From: a virus
DNA length: 64,000 nucleotides
IMG/VR virus record: IMGVR_UViG_3300032073_005220
Span: 62,001-126,000 of that record
Reading direction: 5' to 3' (one strand)
Every line of letters starts with the position of its first letter. Position 1 is the first letter of the stretch. Below, piece after piece: positions 7,480 through 16,366 of this stretch. A program made the position numbers and the translations under genes. The notes below the pieces were generated by a model. That model made no database searches and was not told the DNA's origin. It was given only the letters and a program-made list of their open reading frames with translations.

Positions 7480-7728
7480 ATGAGCAAAATCTTACTTAGT
7501 GCAATTATTAGCTTGCCTTTAATATTCGGTCAGTTTTTCTTTACCAATGTAGTCAACCCACGTTCTTACAGCACAACAGCTATCGTTGCTTTGGTTGGTG
7601 CCAAAATAGCTGCACAAAAAGATGTTGTGAAAAAATACAAAAGAAAAGATTGTCCTGTCTGTAAGGGTAAAGGCTGGTATATCAGTGGTGACGGTATAGC
7701 TAAAATAAGCTGTCAATACTGTGAGTAG
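7480..7728 (+). CDS. Membrane-anchored DnaJ-like CxxCxGxG zinc-knuckle protein
   Basis: 82 aa. Residues 1-24 form a hydrophobic segment (ILLSAIISLPLIFGQFFF) like a signal anchor. The C-terminal 25 residues contain CPVCKGKGWY, then CQYC four residues from the end, resembling one DnaJ zinc-finger repeat with two Cys pairs. Such knuckles bind zinc and unfolded peptide in DnaJ; here the domain stands alone. Last gene of the membrane cassette, 4 nt after the preceding small ORF. Confidence 0.7.
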   Translation: MSKILLSAIISLPLIFGQFFFTNVVNPRSYSTTAIVALVGAKIAAQKDVVKKYKRKDCPVCKGKGWYISGDGIAKISCQYCE

Positions 7729-7762
7729 TACGGTGTATTTACATTCTGTAAAGCCGTATAAT
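7729..7762 (+). promoter_or_regulatory. Stem-loop overlapping a TATAAT box before the fibre block
   Basis: TACGGT (7729-7734), a 3-nt bulge, TTTACA (7738-7743), loop TTC, TGTAAA (7747-7752), GCCGTA (7753-7758). No T-tract follows, so it is not a normal terminator. A perfect TATAAT (7757-7762) overlaps the right arm, and AAAGGA precedes the ATG at 7784. It may be a promoter with a structured upstream region or an mRNA-processing stem. Confidence 0.4.
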
Positions 7763-7783
7763 TCATAAAGGACGATCTCTATA

Positions 7784-8863
7784 ATGTCAGATATACAAAA
7801 AATAGACACTAGTAAGTCTATAGATCATGGTGGACTTACCGTTAGGCATCCATTCGGTGAAGGAGAAGGTCGTGACGCTAAGATATCTAGTCAGGACATC
7901 AAGACTCAAGCAGATAATTTATTAAATAAGTTTAAACCATTAAGAAGGTTTGAAGCAAAGACATTCTCATCCTTGTACTCTATGATGAATGATGGAACTC
8001 TAGGAATATATCAGTCTGACCTACCCTATCCTGGATTATCTAATTTTACATTAAAAACAACAATTGATCTAGGCATTCCTGCATTCTCTCTTAATGCCCA
8101 ACATTATATCTTTAATTATGGAAACTATCAGTACGTTATGTGTCCTGATAGTAATATTAAATATTTAGATTCAGCTTTTAATATAGCTGAAATTGATATT
8201 AATAATAGATTTGACTCTATTTTTGTCAAAGATACCAATACCATATTTTCTGTAATAGATAGAACTGTTTATGAAATTGACTTATCAAATAACACCAGTT
8301 CTGTATATGGAACTCTAGATAGTTCTATAATATATCCAATGTCTTATATTTTATATGACTCGATAAACAATAAATTTGTTGTAATAGATGGAGAAGAAAC
8401 CTCTGACAATATATATGTATTAGATAGTTCTCTAAATATCATTTTTACTATAAATATGACGTCAAGTTATACCGGGAAAATACCTACATGTATATTTGAT
8501 AATAAAAACGGTACTATTTTAATTATTTTACAAAATACAAATTTAGAATCAGAATTGTTAAACCTACAATTAGACTTATCTGATAATAGCATCTCAGAAA
8601 TAAATGCATCAAATATAATTTATAAAAAATATTACTTAGATATATTTAATAAGTATAGTGTGCAAAACGATGGTACGAATTCTGTTATATATGATAACTC
8701 CAACACTTTAGTTTCTTTTCCTGTTAATAAATATCAACATATTCTAAATATCAATCCAGTTACTGATACAATAATTGTGAAGCAGTATGACGGCAAAAAA
8801 TGTGTTTATGCATTAAGCACTATTACCTCTTCTAAACCTCAAAAAATATTAGAATTAGATTAA
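7784..8863 (+). CDS. Predicted beta-propeller-like fibre protein
   Basis: 359 aa. After an N-terminal helical region (residues 1-60) the protein is a long series of beta strands with repeated patterns such as NKFVVIDG, NIYVLDSS, GTILIILQN and DTIIVKQYDGK. These look like blades of a WD/NHL/YVTN-type propeller, with roughly 40-residue periodicity by eye. It starts the fibre operon behind the stem-loop/TATAAT region. Its TAA overlaps the next ATG (TAATG), and no Shine-Dalgarno lies near that next start. Probably a virion or host-contact component; the propeller is a structural inference. Confidence 0.75.
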   Translation: MSDIQKIDTSKSIDHGGLTVRHPFGEGEGRDAKISSQDIKTQADNLLNKFKPLRRFEAKTFSSLYSMMNDGTLGIYQSDLPYPGLSNFTLKTTIDLGIPAFSLNAQHYIFNYGNYQYVMCPDSNIKYLDSAFNIAEIDINNRFDSIFVKDTNTIFSVIDRTVYEIDLSNNTSSVYGTLDSSIIYPMSYILYDSINNKFVVIDGEETSDNIYVLDSSLNIIFTINMTSSYTGKIPTCIFDNKNGTILIILQNTNLESELLNLQLDLSDNSISEINASNIIYKKYYLDIFNKYSVQNDGTNSVIYDNSNTLVSFPVNKYQHILNINPVTDTIIVKQYDGKKCVYALSTITSSKPQKILELD

Positions 8864-9456
8864 TGAGTAATTTAGTAATAGCACAATCTGGAGTTCAACA
8901 GACACCCACACCCACTCCGAATCGTTCTGCAACACCAACTCCAACACCAAGTGTTACATCTACCCCTATAGTGGTCACCGTTACTCCAACTGCTACATCT
9001 ACAGTAACGCCTACTCCTACTCTTACCAAAACACCAACCCCTACCCCAACAACATCTCCTAGACCAATATCTATATTACATCACCCTCAATCTAAAACAA
9101 TAGACATAGAAGAAAGACAAAATTGGTTTTTTAGAACAACCACAGACAGTGATTCTACTCATTACTATTCTTGGCAATACTCCGACAATGGGGGTTCTGA
9201 TTGGAATTTTATTACTGTAAGCGGAACCGCTAACACTTCTAAAGAATCTAATCCAACGTCTTACTTATTCTTAAATAATCTCACGCCCGCTCAACATAAC
9301 AATCAATACAGATGTCAGATTACTAACGGAGTATTTACTACTGAAACAAATGCGGCCACACTTACAATATTAACAGATATCAATATCACGACACAACCAG
9401 TAAACGCTACTATCTCAAGCAGTGGCACAGCAACATTTTCCATAGGTGCAGAATAA
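8863..9456 (+). CDS. Pro/Thr-rich linker plus Ig-like module; first piece of split adhesin
   Basis: 197 aa. Residues 14-67 are a low-complexity Pro/Thr/Ser linker of TPTPT units, likely extended. A complete Ig-like module follows (about 70-170) with YYSWQYSDNGG and YRCQITNG. The last 22 residues (from ITTQPVNATIS to FSIGAE) are the first strands of another Ig-like module whose remaining strands begin the next ORF (NYQWQQSKDNG). Stop and next start overlap as TAATG. Coupled translation of two interacting chains is one reading; see the findings. Confidence 0.82.
   Translation: MSNLVIAQSGVQQTPTPTPNRSATPTPTPSVTSTPIVVTVTPTATSTVTPTPTLTKTPTPTPTTSPRPISILHHPQSKTIDIEERQNWFFRTTTDSDSTHYYSWQYSDNGGSDWNFITVSGTANTSKESNPTSYLFLNNLTPAQHNNQYRCQITNGVFTTETNAATLTILTDINITTQPVNATISSSGTATFSIGAE
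8896..9064 (+). repeat. Pro/Thr-codon low-complexity repeat tract
   Basis: Imperfect repeats of ACACCAACNCC-type codons for TPTPT units, interrupted by short Val/Ser segments. The third codon positions vary, so the repeat is conserved at protein level rather than being a fresh DNA slippage tract. It encodes a flexible stalk between the start of the protein and its Ig-like module. Confidence 0.8.
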
Positions 9457-12400
9457 TGTCTATCAATTATCAATGGCAACAATCTAAAGACAACGGAACA
9501 AGCTATGGAAATATCTCAGCTACTGGATCAACTTTACAAATAAACCATATCAAACCCAACCAACACAATTATCTTTATAGGTGTCGAGTTAACAGAGATG
9601 GCAGCAGTAAGTATAGGTACAGCGATCCTGCCAAACTTACAGTTTTATCAGAGATATCTCTTGGTAAATTACCTAGCAATGTTTCTATTGATGACGGAAA
9701 TCTTTCTTTAAGCCCAACTGTTACTGTTAATAGCAGCGCTACAACATCTTTTCAGTGGCAATATTCTGATGATGAAGCTATCAATTATTACGACTTACCA
9801 TCGGCTACAGGATCTGGACTGTCTTTAACTAGTTTATCTAGTGCAAACAATAACTGGCTATATAGACTGCAGGCTAAAAGTTATTATTACTCAGGCATAG
9901 TTAATACGGTTAAATCAAACAATACTCTAGTTCATATCGAAAATGATTTACCTAAACTACAAATATGGAGACAACCTCAGCACTATTATGGAACAGGACA
10001 ACCCGAATTTGAAGTTTTAGTTGCTAGCACAGGATTAAACAGCAACAATATTCCAAATACTTTTTACGATAATTCTGCAACAGATATTACATACGCATGG
10101 GAATATTCTTTTGATGGTCAAAATTGGAGACCAGCAACATATCAATCTAGTGGACAAAATAAAATATACGCGTCAAACAATATAGCTGGTGTTCAATATC
10201 GAGTGAATGTCTCTAAAAGTGGCCACTCGGTAGAGTCAGCATCTGCTTCAATCATACAAGAATTCTGCTTTCCTCCATACTCAAATAATTTTGATGATGA
10301 ATCTAAAATATATAGCATGAATCATTTTGACATCAGAAGCTCTAACGGAAAGACAACTTTAGGACTATTTAGTAATTGTCCTCAAATTCTAGAAACTGCA
10401 GAACGCAGAGCCAATATTAAGATGTTGAGCCTAGAATCTGAAGGAAATAAGTATGATCTAGTTTTTAATATGATTAGAAGTACAGATAGTCTCACAGTAA
10501 AGCCTTACAACTTAGCAATAGAGGATATATCTCTATTTAAAAACAACACAATAATTAAGAAGGCTAGTGTGAATCCAGATTCAATAGAGGATGTAAAAAC
10601 ACCATTCGATCTAAATTATTCATCATATAATAGCACTATAACAATATCACGCCCTGATATTTCTGCTGGTGCTGCTGGCAGGCCATACGGAGACGGGTAT
10701 TGCATAAATCTTGCTAATCCCTTGCACGGTGATAACTTAAATAATATAAATTATAAAAACTTTATTAGCAATTGTATAGCTAAGTCTAGTAGTATACGAT
10801 ATGGGGCTATTAAGGTAGGAGTTACAACTACAGGCAACTCCTCCGTAGATACTGATTTAATATCTAAACTTCCAACTGAATTAAAAATTAAAAATGGAAA
10901 TGACACAATTGTTAACTTAAGGATTAGTTATGAAATAATAGGTAGCGCAAGCGCTATATCAAAAGATACATTAGCAAATATAAATGTAGTAATATTAAAT
11001 CAAGGATACAATTGGTCTTCTAGAAGCTTTACTCAATCAGAACAGGAAGCTTTAAAATATCATGTAAATGACGGAGGAGGATTAATTACATCCGAATGGG
11101 TCTTATGGAATAGTGCTTACGGAAGATTTGACTACCTGAAAGAAGTGTTTGCTGCAGAACCTAGTCGTGACTACCAACTTGAAAATCAAGTGAGATATTA
11201 TAAATATAATTCTAATTTAATTATAAATAACGAGGTTTCAGACGATTTTAAATTCGCCCCTACCAACGTTGCTGGAGGAACAGAAACTACATTTACTAGT
11301 TTCAAAACAGGATCTCAATTATTCTATATCAAAGAACCAAAACCGATTTCTATTATTAATTTAAAACAAGCAAAATTCAATTTGCTAGATTTATTCTATT
11401 TCACAGCACAAGAGGCAGAAAATACAACCAACTCAACTCTTGATGGACTTAATAAGTTTTTTACAGGATCTTTTCATTGGGAAGGCAAAGTATCAAAAAA
11501 TATAAAAATTGGAGGAGCTTTATATTGGATATATAAATCTTTGATTGAATACCACAGAAAAGCTGACGAGGGAGTAGATAAACCCAATTCTGCTTGGTCC
11601 TTAGGCAGAGGTCTTATAGGAGATAAAACCGATGGTATAAATCACATACTTAGCGAGAATGGGTTAAATATATCTGATTTTACATTCAGTAATCTGGAAA
11701 CAATTAAGGAGTCTCCCGAAGAAGAATTAACAGCCAACGACAATTTTTGGAAAGATATGTCTAAATTGTTAAGTTCTTTAAAGCCGTCTAATAGTAATTA
11801 CAGGCATAACAGAGAAGTAGTAACAAACAAATGTAATATAGTACAACAACCAAATTTTAAGTACAAGCCCAACCCTTTGCCGTCAGGAAACATACTAATA
11901 GATTGTTTCGTAACAAATCCTTCAGAACTTCCTATTTCGTATTGTCTGCAAAAAAACAGTGGAAACAATTTTGTTGATATACAACAAGATAGTTTTGTAA
12001 ATAATAGAATAATATTTTCGGGGCTTCAGTCATCTGATCTTGATACTGGAATAAATCATAGGATATTATTCAAAACTTCATATGAATATCCTGAAGGAAC
12101 AGGAACACCTTCAGATTCTTTCCAATTTGTTAGCAGGAAAACAGGTAGACCCAGAAAAGATATTACCGAAGGACTTCAAGACTATTCTCAGAGCACGATA
12201 ACCGATGGTAATGGAGTTTTTGTAAAATTCATCGAATCTAGTGGAGCTAACATACATGATGGTATTTCTTCATCTTCTTTTGGAAATTCAGGAAATATTA
12301 TTAGTTGGCAATATTCTTATGATAATGTTAATTTTTACAATACAACATCTGGCGTTAATGTATCAGGAAGCAGTAGTATTCTAACTTTAGGAAGTGGCAA

Positions 12401-12806
12401 TCACAATAAAAATATTAGATATTCTTTCCATCCTTTAACAAACTTGAAGCATACTGACAGTGTAGGTCAAAATACTCCCATTATTAAATCCATAGCATAT
12501 AGTTCATCAAATAGCTACGACCCTCAAGGAGCCGTGACTTTTAGTTCTAATATAGATAACTATTATACTTCTGGAGGACAGCAGTATTGCAGTATGTCTG
12601 TCTACTTAAATAATACAGGAATTAATACAAATATTAATCCTTCAGATATTACATGGGAACAATACAATTACTCAACGAACTCTTATGATGGCCTGCCCAG
12701 CCTTTCTGGTAATAGGCTCTTTGCTGTCAGCGGAATTAAAGTGTCTTTGATAGACACCTACAAATTTAGAGCCATAATCAACAACAGGATATTTTATCTA
12801 TCATGA
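9456..12806 (+). CDS. Giant Ig-like fibre/adhesin, second piece; contains a GATase/ThuA-like segment
   Basis: 1116 aa. It starts in the middle of an Ig-like module (NYQWQQSKDNG, YLYRCRVN). More modules follow with the same W-x-YS-x-D signature (FQWQYSDDEA; YAWEYSFDGQNW; near the end SWQYSYDNVNF and TWEQYNYSTNSY). The middle is different: about residues 460-600 hold NVVILNQGYNW, LKYHVNDGGGLITSEW and YGRFDYLKEVF, resembling ThuA/class I amidotransferase-like domains. The last module lacks its final strand, which opens the next ORF (TALLINVTQQP). Ends by ATGA overlap. Likely a virion fibre or baseplate adhesin; the enzyme-like middle has no visible catalytic triad. Confidence 0.82.
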   Translation: MSINYQWQQSKDNGTSYGNISATGSTLQINHIKPNQHNYLYRCRVNRDGSSKYRYSDPAKLTVLSEISLGKLPSNVSIDDGNLSLSPTVTVNSSATTSFQWQYSDDEAINYYDLPSATGSGLSLTSLSSANNNWLYRLQAKSYYYSGIVNTVKSNNTLVHIENDLPKLQIWRQPQHYYGTGQPEFEVLVASTGLNSNNIPNTFYDNSATDITYAWEYSFDGQNWRPATYQSSGQNKIYASNNIAGVQYRVNVSKSGHSVESASASIIQEFCFPPYSNNFDDESKIYSMNHFDIRSSNGKTTLGLFSNCPQILETAERRANIKMLSLESEGNKYDLVFNMIRSTDSLTVKPYNLAIEDISLFKNNTIIKKASVNPDSIEDVKTPFDLNYSSYNSTITISRPDISAGAAGRPYGDGYCINLANPLHGDNLNNINYKNFISNCIAKSSSIRYGAIKVGVTTTGNSSVDTDLISKLPTELKIKNGNDTIVNLRISYEIIGSASAISKDTLANINVVILNQGYNWSSRSFTQSEQEALKYHVNDGGGLITSEWVLWNSAYGRFDYLKEVFAAEPSRDYQLENQVRYYKYNSNLIINNEVSDDFKFAPTNVAGGTETTFTSFKTGSQLFYIKEPKPISIINLKQAKFNLLDLFYFTAQEAENTTNSTLDGLNKFFTGSFHWEGKVSKNIKIGGALYWIYKSLIEYHRKADEGVDKPNSAWSLGRGLIGDKTDGINHILSENGLNISDFTFSNLETIKESPEEELTANDNFWKDMSKLLSSLKPSNSNYRHNREVVTNKCNIVQQPNFKYKPNPLPSGNILIDCFVTNPSELPISYCLQKNSGNNFVDIQQDSFVNNRIIFSGLQSSDLDTGINHRILFKTSYEYPEGTGTPSDSFQFVSRKTGRPRKDITEGLQDYSQSTITDGNGVFVKFIESSGANIHDGISSSSFGNSGNIISWQYSYDNVNFYNTTSGVNVSGSSSILTLGSGNHNKNIRYSFHPLTNLKHTDSVGQNTPIIKSIAYSSSNSYDPQGAVTFSSNIDNYYTSGGQQYCSMSVYLNNTGINTNINPSDITWEQYNYSTNSYDGLPSLSGNRLFAVSGIKVSLIDTYKFRAIINNRIFYLS

Positions 12807-15800
12807 CTGCTTTACTTATCAATGTAACTCAACAGCCTGCTCTTTTAAGTTCTTTAGAAAATGTAAAACTGAATACAGATATATATTACGATAATAATAG
12901 ACAAAAAGATTTTTTACAAGAAAATAATACTCTTATTTATGAGTGGTTGTACTCTGTTGATGATGGTAAAACTTTCAGAACACTCAATGAAAATTCTGCT
13001 AATCTTACTATAGATTTAGATACTATTAATATAAATTTTATATACAAACTAAAAATATCTATTGATAGGCCTTCATCAGAGATAGCATCAAATACAGATA
13101 GTTCTACGGGTTTTATTACAAATAAAAGTAATAAATTTTTATTATCTAATCAGGAAAGCGACAATTCTGAAGTTTGGTACAGCAATAATATTAAAATTAA
13201 TCACAGTATAGATATAGCAGATATAATTGTAGATTTTGCTTTGAACGACATTATCGAACAATTAGAAGATCAGATTGATTTTGGTTTAACTTCAGATGCA
13301 ATAGATATCCAAGAAAATGAGTCGTCACAAATTTCTATTATTCCAGATGACGAAACAGCCACGATTGTTGAAGTAGATACAGATGAAACTAGCAGCACAT
13401 TATGGTTTCCGGGTCTAATGGATTGCTATACTCCGGCCACAATGACTAGTTGCGGCATCACCATAAATTATTGTATTTATGAACAGAAAAGTATATTGGT
13501 TGATGGTTTGGGTAATTGTGGCAGCATAAATGACTGTCCAGGAAATGGCTGCGTTCTAGACGGAGGTCCTGTAATTACAGCCAACGGACCTGTCGGCAAT
13601 TGGCTAAATGTTAAGCTGGGAGATTCATATACAGCATGCTGGAAAAATTTTGAGGGTGCCATAGACCCCCAGCAGTGGGACGGACAGAGAAGTAAATCAG
13701 TAGACTCATGCGGCGAACCGATAATAGGTGATTCTCAATATGACTCTTTGGTGCTTTGCGATGACCCTGGTAAGGCATATGCTAGTGCGTATTTCTGCGC
13801 AAATCCGCCTGGTGAAGGCAATATGTCGTGTCCCGGACAAATAGTTAGTAATCGGTGTGACCCAGGTGGAGCAATGAATGACATGCCGTGCTTAGGAACA
13901 TTTCAACGATTGGCTGTTCCCAGTAACAAGTATCGCTGCCACCAAAATAAATACTATTACCCGTCTACCTGCAGGTGTAACGGCAAGATCCTTAGCTCTA
14001 TAGATACAAATCTCGCCACATGTCAAGCAGACCAAGACCAATGCAAAACGGTTGATCCTCCAAATTTATCATATTATTGTAGGGAATTAGGCGTTACTGT
14101 TCCTGTTTTGAGAGAAGTAGATGATGATGGAAATTACACCGGAGTATTGTATGTAAACTTCGGACCAGTTGCCGCACCTCCCGGAACCACAGAAAGTGGT
14201 AGGCTTGGCTGGGCTTTTCCCAAAGTATACACAGCACACTTACAAGGTTCAGCAAAAGGGGCGAATTACTCGCTATCTAAAAGCATTACCTTAACTGTTA
14301 AAAGTAATTCAGGGAAAACATCGAGCGAATGTTCTATTAAGACACTAACAGCTGCTAGCGATCCCTGGGGAGGTTGTATTGAAGCGGGTAATTGTTATGA
14401 ACATGATGACATACCTAAAACACTGCGTTGTTTTGCTAGTGATAAGTATTACAAAATTCAAGGATTAGGAAATAAAACCTTTAGCTGCTGGACAGAATGT
14501 AACAAATTTACCCCAGCAACGGCAACGGTGCCTGCGTTTAGAATTTATCCTGTAACCACCAGACCTGAAAGTTTGTATGGGTTATTATCATTAGCAGAAG
14601 CAGAAGCTAAACTAGAAAAAGATAATAAAGGTAAGGCTTATGCTGTAAGAAGGGACACTCTAAGACCAGGTTTTGGGTCAACATGCGTAGAAAGTTGTAA
14701 AAACTCTAAGGGATTTCCTAGTAAAAACTCCACAAGATTCTCCACTAATGGAGGTATAGTACAAGGATCTCTTGGGTTGGTTAATCCGTGCGTGAAATGT
14801 GGTTGCAAAGAAGATAAAGATTGTGGTGGATGCGGCGTATGTATGGATGGAGAGTGCATAGAATATCCTAATGACAATCCTAATTCGGCAGCGGTCCATC
14901 CTTGTGAAGCAGCAGCGAAAGGTGGAGGTACAGTATCATGTTGTGTTGGTTACGATGCTTTAGGAAAGAAAATAGTTAGCTGTGCTAAGTCGAAATATTG
15001 CGAAACTTGTCAAGATCCGCAAGTTGATGATCAAAGTATTCCAACAGGTGCTATTGTCGGTACTGTTGCTAGAGTAAGTTTTGACTCAAATGATCCTGCA
15101 AAAGATTGTTGTAATGGAGTAGTTTATGACCCTAGATGCCAAATTTGTGATGTTTCTACAGTTAGGCCTAAATGTAGACCTCCTGAAGAATGTAGATTAA
15201 CAGGAGACACTACTACTTGGGTTGATGAGGATGGATTTGAACAACAGTCTGACAATTATCATTGTATAATTCCTCCGTGCCCTCCTTGTCAAATAGAAGC
15301 TGATGATTATGACACAACAGGAAATTGCATAAGTTATAACGACACTCCAGAGGCTAAACAAAATTGTGAAGAATGTGAACCAATAGATAATCCCGATTAT
15401 CCTGGCGATAGCGATGAGCCTCTAATTCCAAATTTTTATTCTACACTAGACGAAGGACAGACATGCTGCCAAACAGGAGCAACTACCTTTGTTCCGTGCT
15501 CAAACTGTTGTGCTGATTCAGAAACAGGCTACAATACCTGTTGTCCTGGTGCAGACGACACTTGCTGCGACGGAGCTTGTTACGCAACAGTTGCCGGCAG
15601 AACTATCTGTTGTAACGGAAAAGAAGCCGCTTTTGGGGATGCTTGTAATCTTTGTAGCTTTGACGAATTCGGACAACAGGAAAGTAAATGCGATACTTAT
15701 TATAGTTGTTGCAGTAAAACTGTATCTGGAGTAGAATTTTTTACAGGGTGCTACAGCAATACCTACTGTGACTGTGAAACATGTAGCGGCGGAGAAGTAG

Positions 15801-15877
15801 TAACGGTTGAATCAGACGATCCAGATGATTGCTGTTACGCTGGTGCAGCTCCTCAGTCTATTTTCTATGAACCATAA
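12803..15877 (+). CDS. Cysteine-rich giant fibre/adhesin, third piece
   Basis: 1024 aa. The first 110 residues complete the preceding Ig-like module and add another (YEWLYSVDDGKTF). After a Ser/Asp-rich linker, residues about 205-1015 contain roughly 75 cysteines in motifs such as CVKCGCKEDKDCGGCGVC, CCPGADDTCCDGAC and YCDCETC. The spacing suggests many small disulfide-knotted modules, similar in style to EGF- or keratin-associated repeats, and unusual for a phage protein. Extracellular disulfides are more likely than zinc because there are few histidines. Coupled to the previous piece by ATGA. Confidence 0.82.
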   Translation: MTALLINVTQQPALLSSLENVKLNTDIYYDNNRQKDFLQENNTLIYEWLYSVDDGKTFRTLNENSANLTIDLDTININFIYKLKISIDRPSSEIASNTDSSTGFITNKSNKFLLSNQESDNSEVWYSNNIKINHSIDIADIIVDFALNDIIEQLEDQIDFGLTSDAIDIQENESSQISIIPDDETATIVEVDTDETSSTLWFPGLMDCYTPATMTSCGITINYCIYEQKSILVDGLGNCGSINDCPGNGCVLDGGPVITANGPVGNWLNVKLGDSYTACWKNFEGAIDPQQWDGQRSKSVDSCGEPIIGDSQYDSLVLCDDPGKAYASAYFCANPPGEGNMSCPGQIVSNRCDPGGAMNDMPCLGTFQRLAVPSNKYRCHQNKYYYPSTCRCNGKILSSIDTNLATCQADQDQCKTVDPPNLSYYCRELGVTVPVLREVDDDGNYTGVLYVNFGPVAAPPGTTESGRLGWAFPKVYTAHLQGSAKGANYSLSKSITLTVKSNSGKTSSECSIKTLTAASDPWGGCIEAGNCYEHDDIPKTLRCFASDKYYKIQGLGNKTFSCWTECNKFTPATATVPAFRIYPVTTRPESLYGLLSLAEAEAKLEKDNKGKAYAVRRDTLRPGFGSTCVESCKNSKGFPSKNSTRFSTNGGIVQGSLGLVNPCVKCGCKEDKDCGGCGVCMDGECIEYPNDNPNSAAVHPCEAAAKGGGTVSCCVGYDALGKKIVSCAKSKYCETCQDPQVDDQSIPTGAIVGTVARVSFDSNDPAKDCCNGVVYDPRCQICDVSTVRPKCRPPEECRLTGDTTTWVDEDGFEQQSDNYHCIIPPCPPCQIEADDYDTTGNCISYNDTPEAKQNCEECEPIDNPDYPGDSDEPLIPNFYSTLDEGQTCCQTGATTFVPCSNCCADSETGYNTCCPGADDTCCDGACYATVAGRTICCNGKEAAFGDACNLCSFDEFGQQESKCDTYYSCCSKTVSGVEFFTGCYSNTYCDCETCSGGEVVTVESDDPDDCCYAGAAPQSIFYEP

Positions 15878-15898
15878 TAAATCCGGAGATAATTAAAA

Positions 15899-16366
15899 AT
15901 GAGTAGTATTAGAATTAAAAATTTACCTGCTTCTACTGGAGTATTAACTACAGATAACGTAATTGTTAGCTCTAATGACTTAAGCTATAAACTTCCGATA
16001 TCTGATATGAAAAAAGAATTTAATAAACAAAGTTCTACCTCCTTGACTTCTAGTACTGAAACAAATTACGATACTTCTACTAGTGATATTGGGACTATAT
16101 TAAACGTAAATAAAAGCATAGTTTCTACCATAAAAATTACTACAGCAACATCAAATGGAGCAAATATTGGGGATTCTATTGATGTTATTAACACTAGTTC
16201 TTTACAAGATGTTAGAATATTAGCTCAATCTGGGGTATATATAAGAAGCATGGGTAATCATTTAGATTTAACCAGGCAATATAGCGTAGGTAAAATTACT
16301 AAATTTTCCAGTAATGAATGGATGCTTACTGGAGACTTTTTCACTTCTCCTAGTGGTACATTCTAA
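15899..16366 (+). CDS. Tail-fibre-like protein with IKNLPAS N-terminus
   Basis: 155 aa. The N-terminus (SIRIKNLPASTGVLTTDNVIVSSN) matches the short attachment motif at the start of many phage fibre and tail-collar proteins, where I-x-x-LP is followed by a D-x-hydrophobic-V strand. The rest is beta-rich and Ser/Thr-rich with no cysteine, ending in a C-terminal WMLTGDF strand. CCGGAGATAA lies upstream. Its stop overlaps the next ATG. Probably a short fibre or fibre-base adaptor for the large adhesin. Confidence 0.68.
   Translation: MSSIRIKNLPASTGVLTTDNVIVSSNDLSYKLPISDMKKEFNKQSSTSLTSSTETNYDTSTSDIGTILNVNKSIVSTIKITTATSNGANIGDSIDVINTSSLQDVRILAQSGVYIRSMGNHLDLTRQYSVGKITKFSSNEWMLTGDFFTSPSGTF

Noticed and set aside
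7729-7762. Rho-independent terminator before the fibre block
   Set aside because: The hairpin has a bulge and is not followed by a T-tract; a TATAAT box overlaps it, so it is listed as a regulatory stem only.
8896-9064. CRISPR or DNA-level tandem array in the Pro/Thr tract
   Set aside because: Repeats are short, imperfect and in codon register with variable third bases; they code a linker.
9420-9460. Programmed -1 frameshift joining the 8863 and 9456 ORFs
   Set aside because: The two frames are related by -1, but no X-XXY-YYZ heptamer is in register near the stop, and a start codon overlaps the stop, so reinitiation is the simpler reading. Not excluded experimentally.
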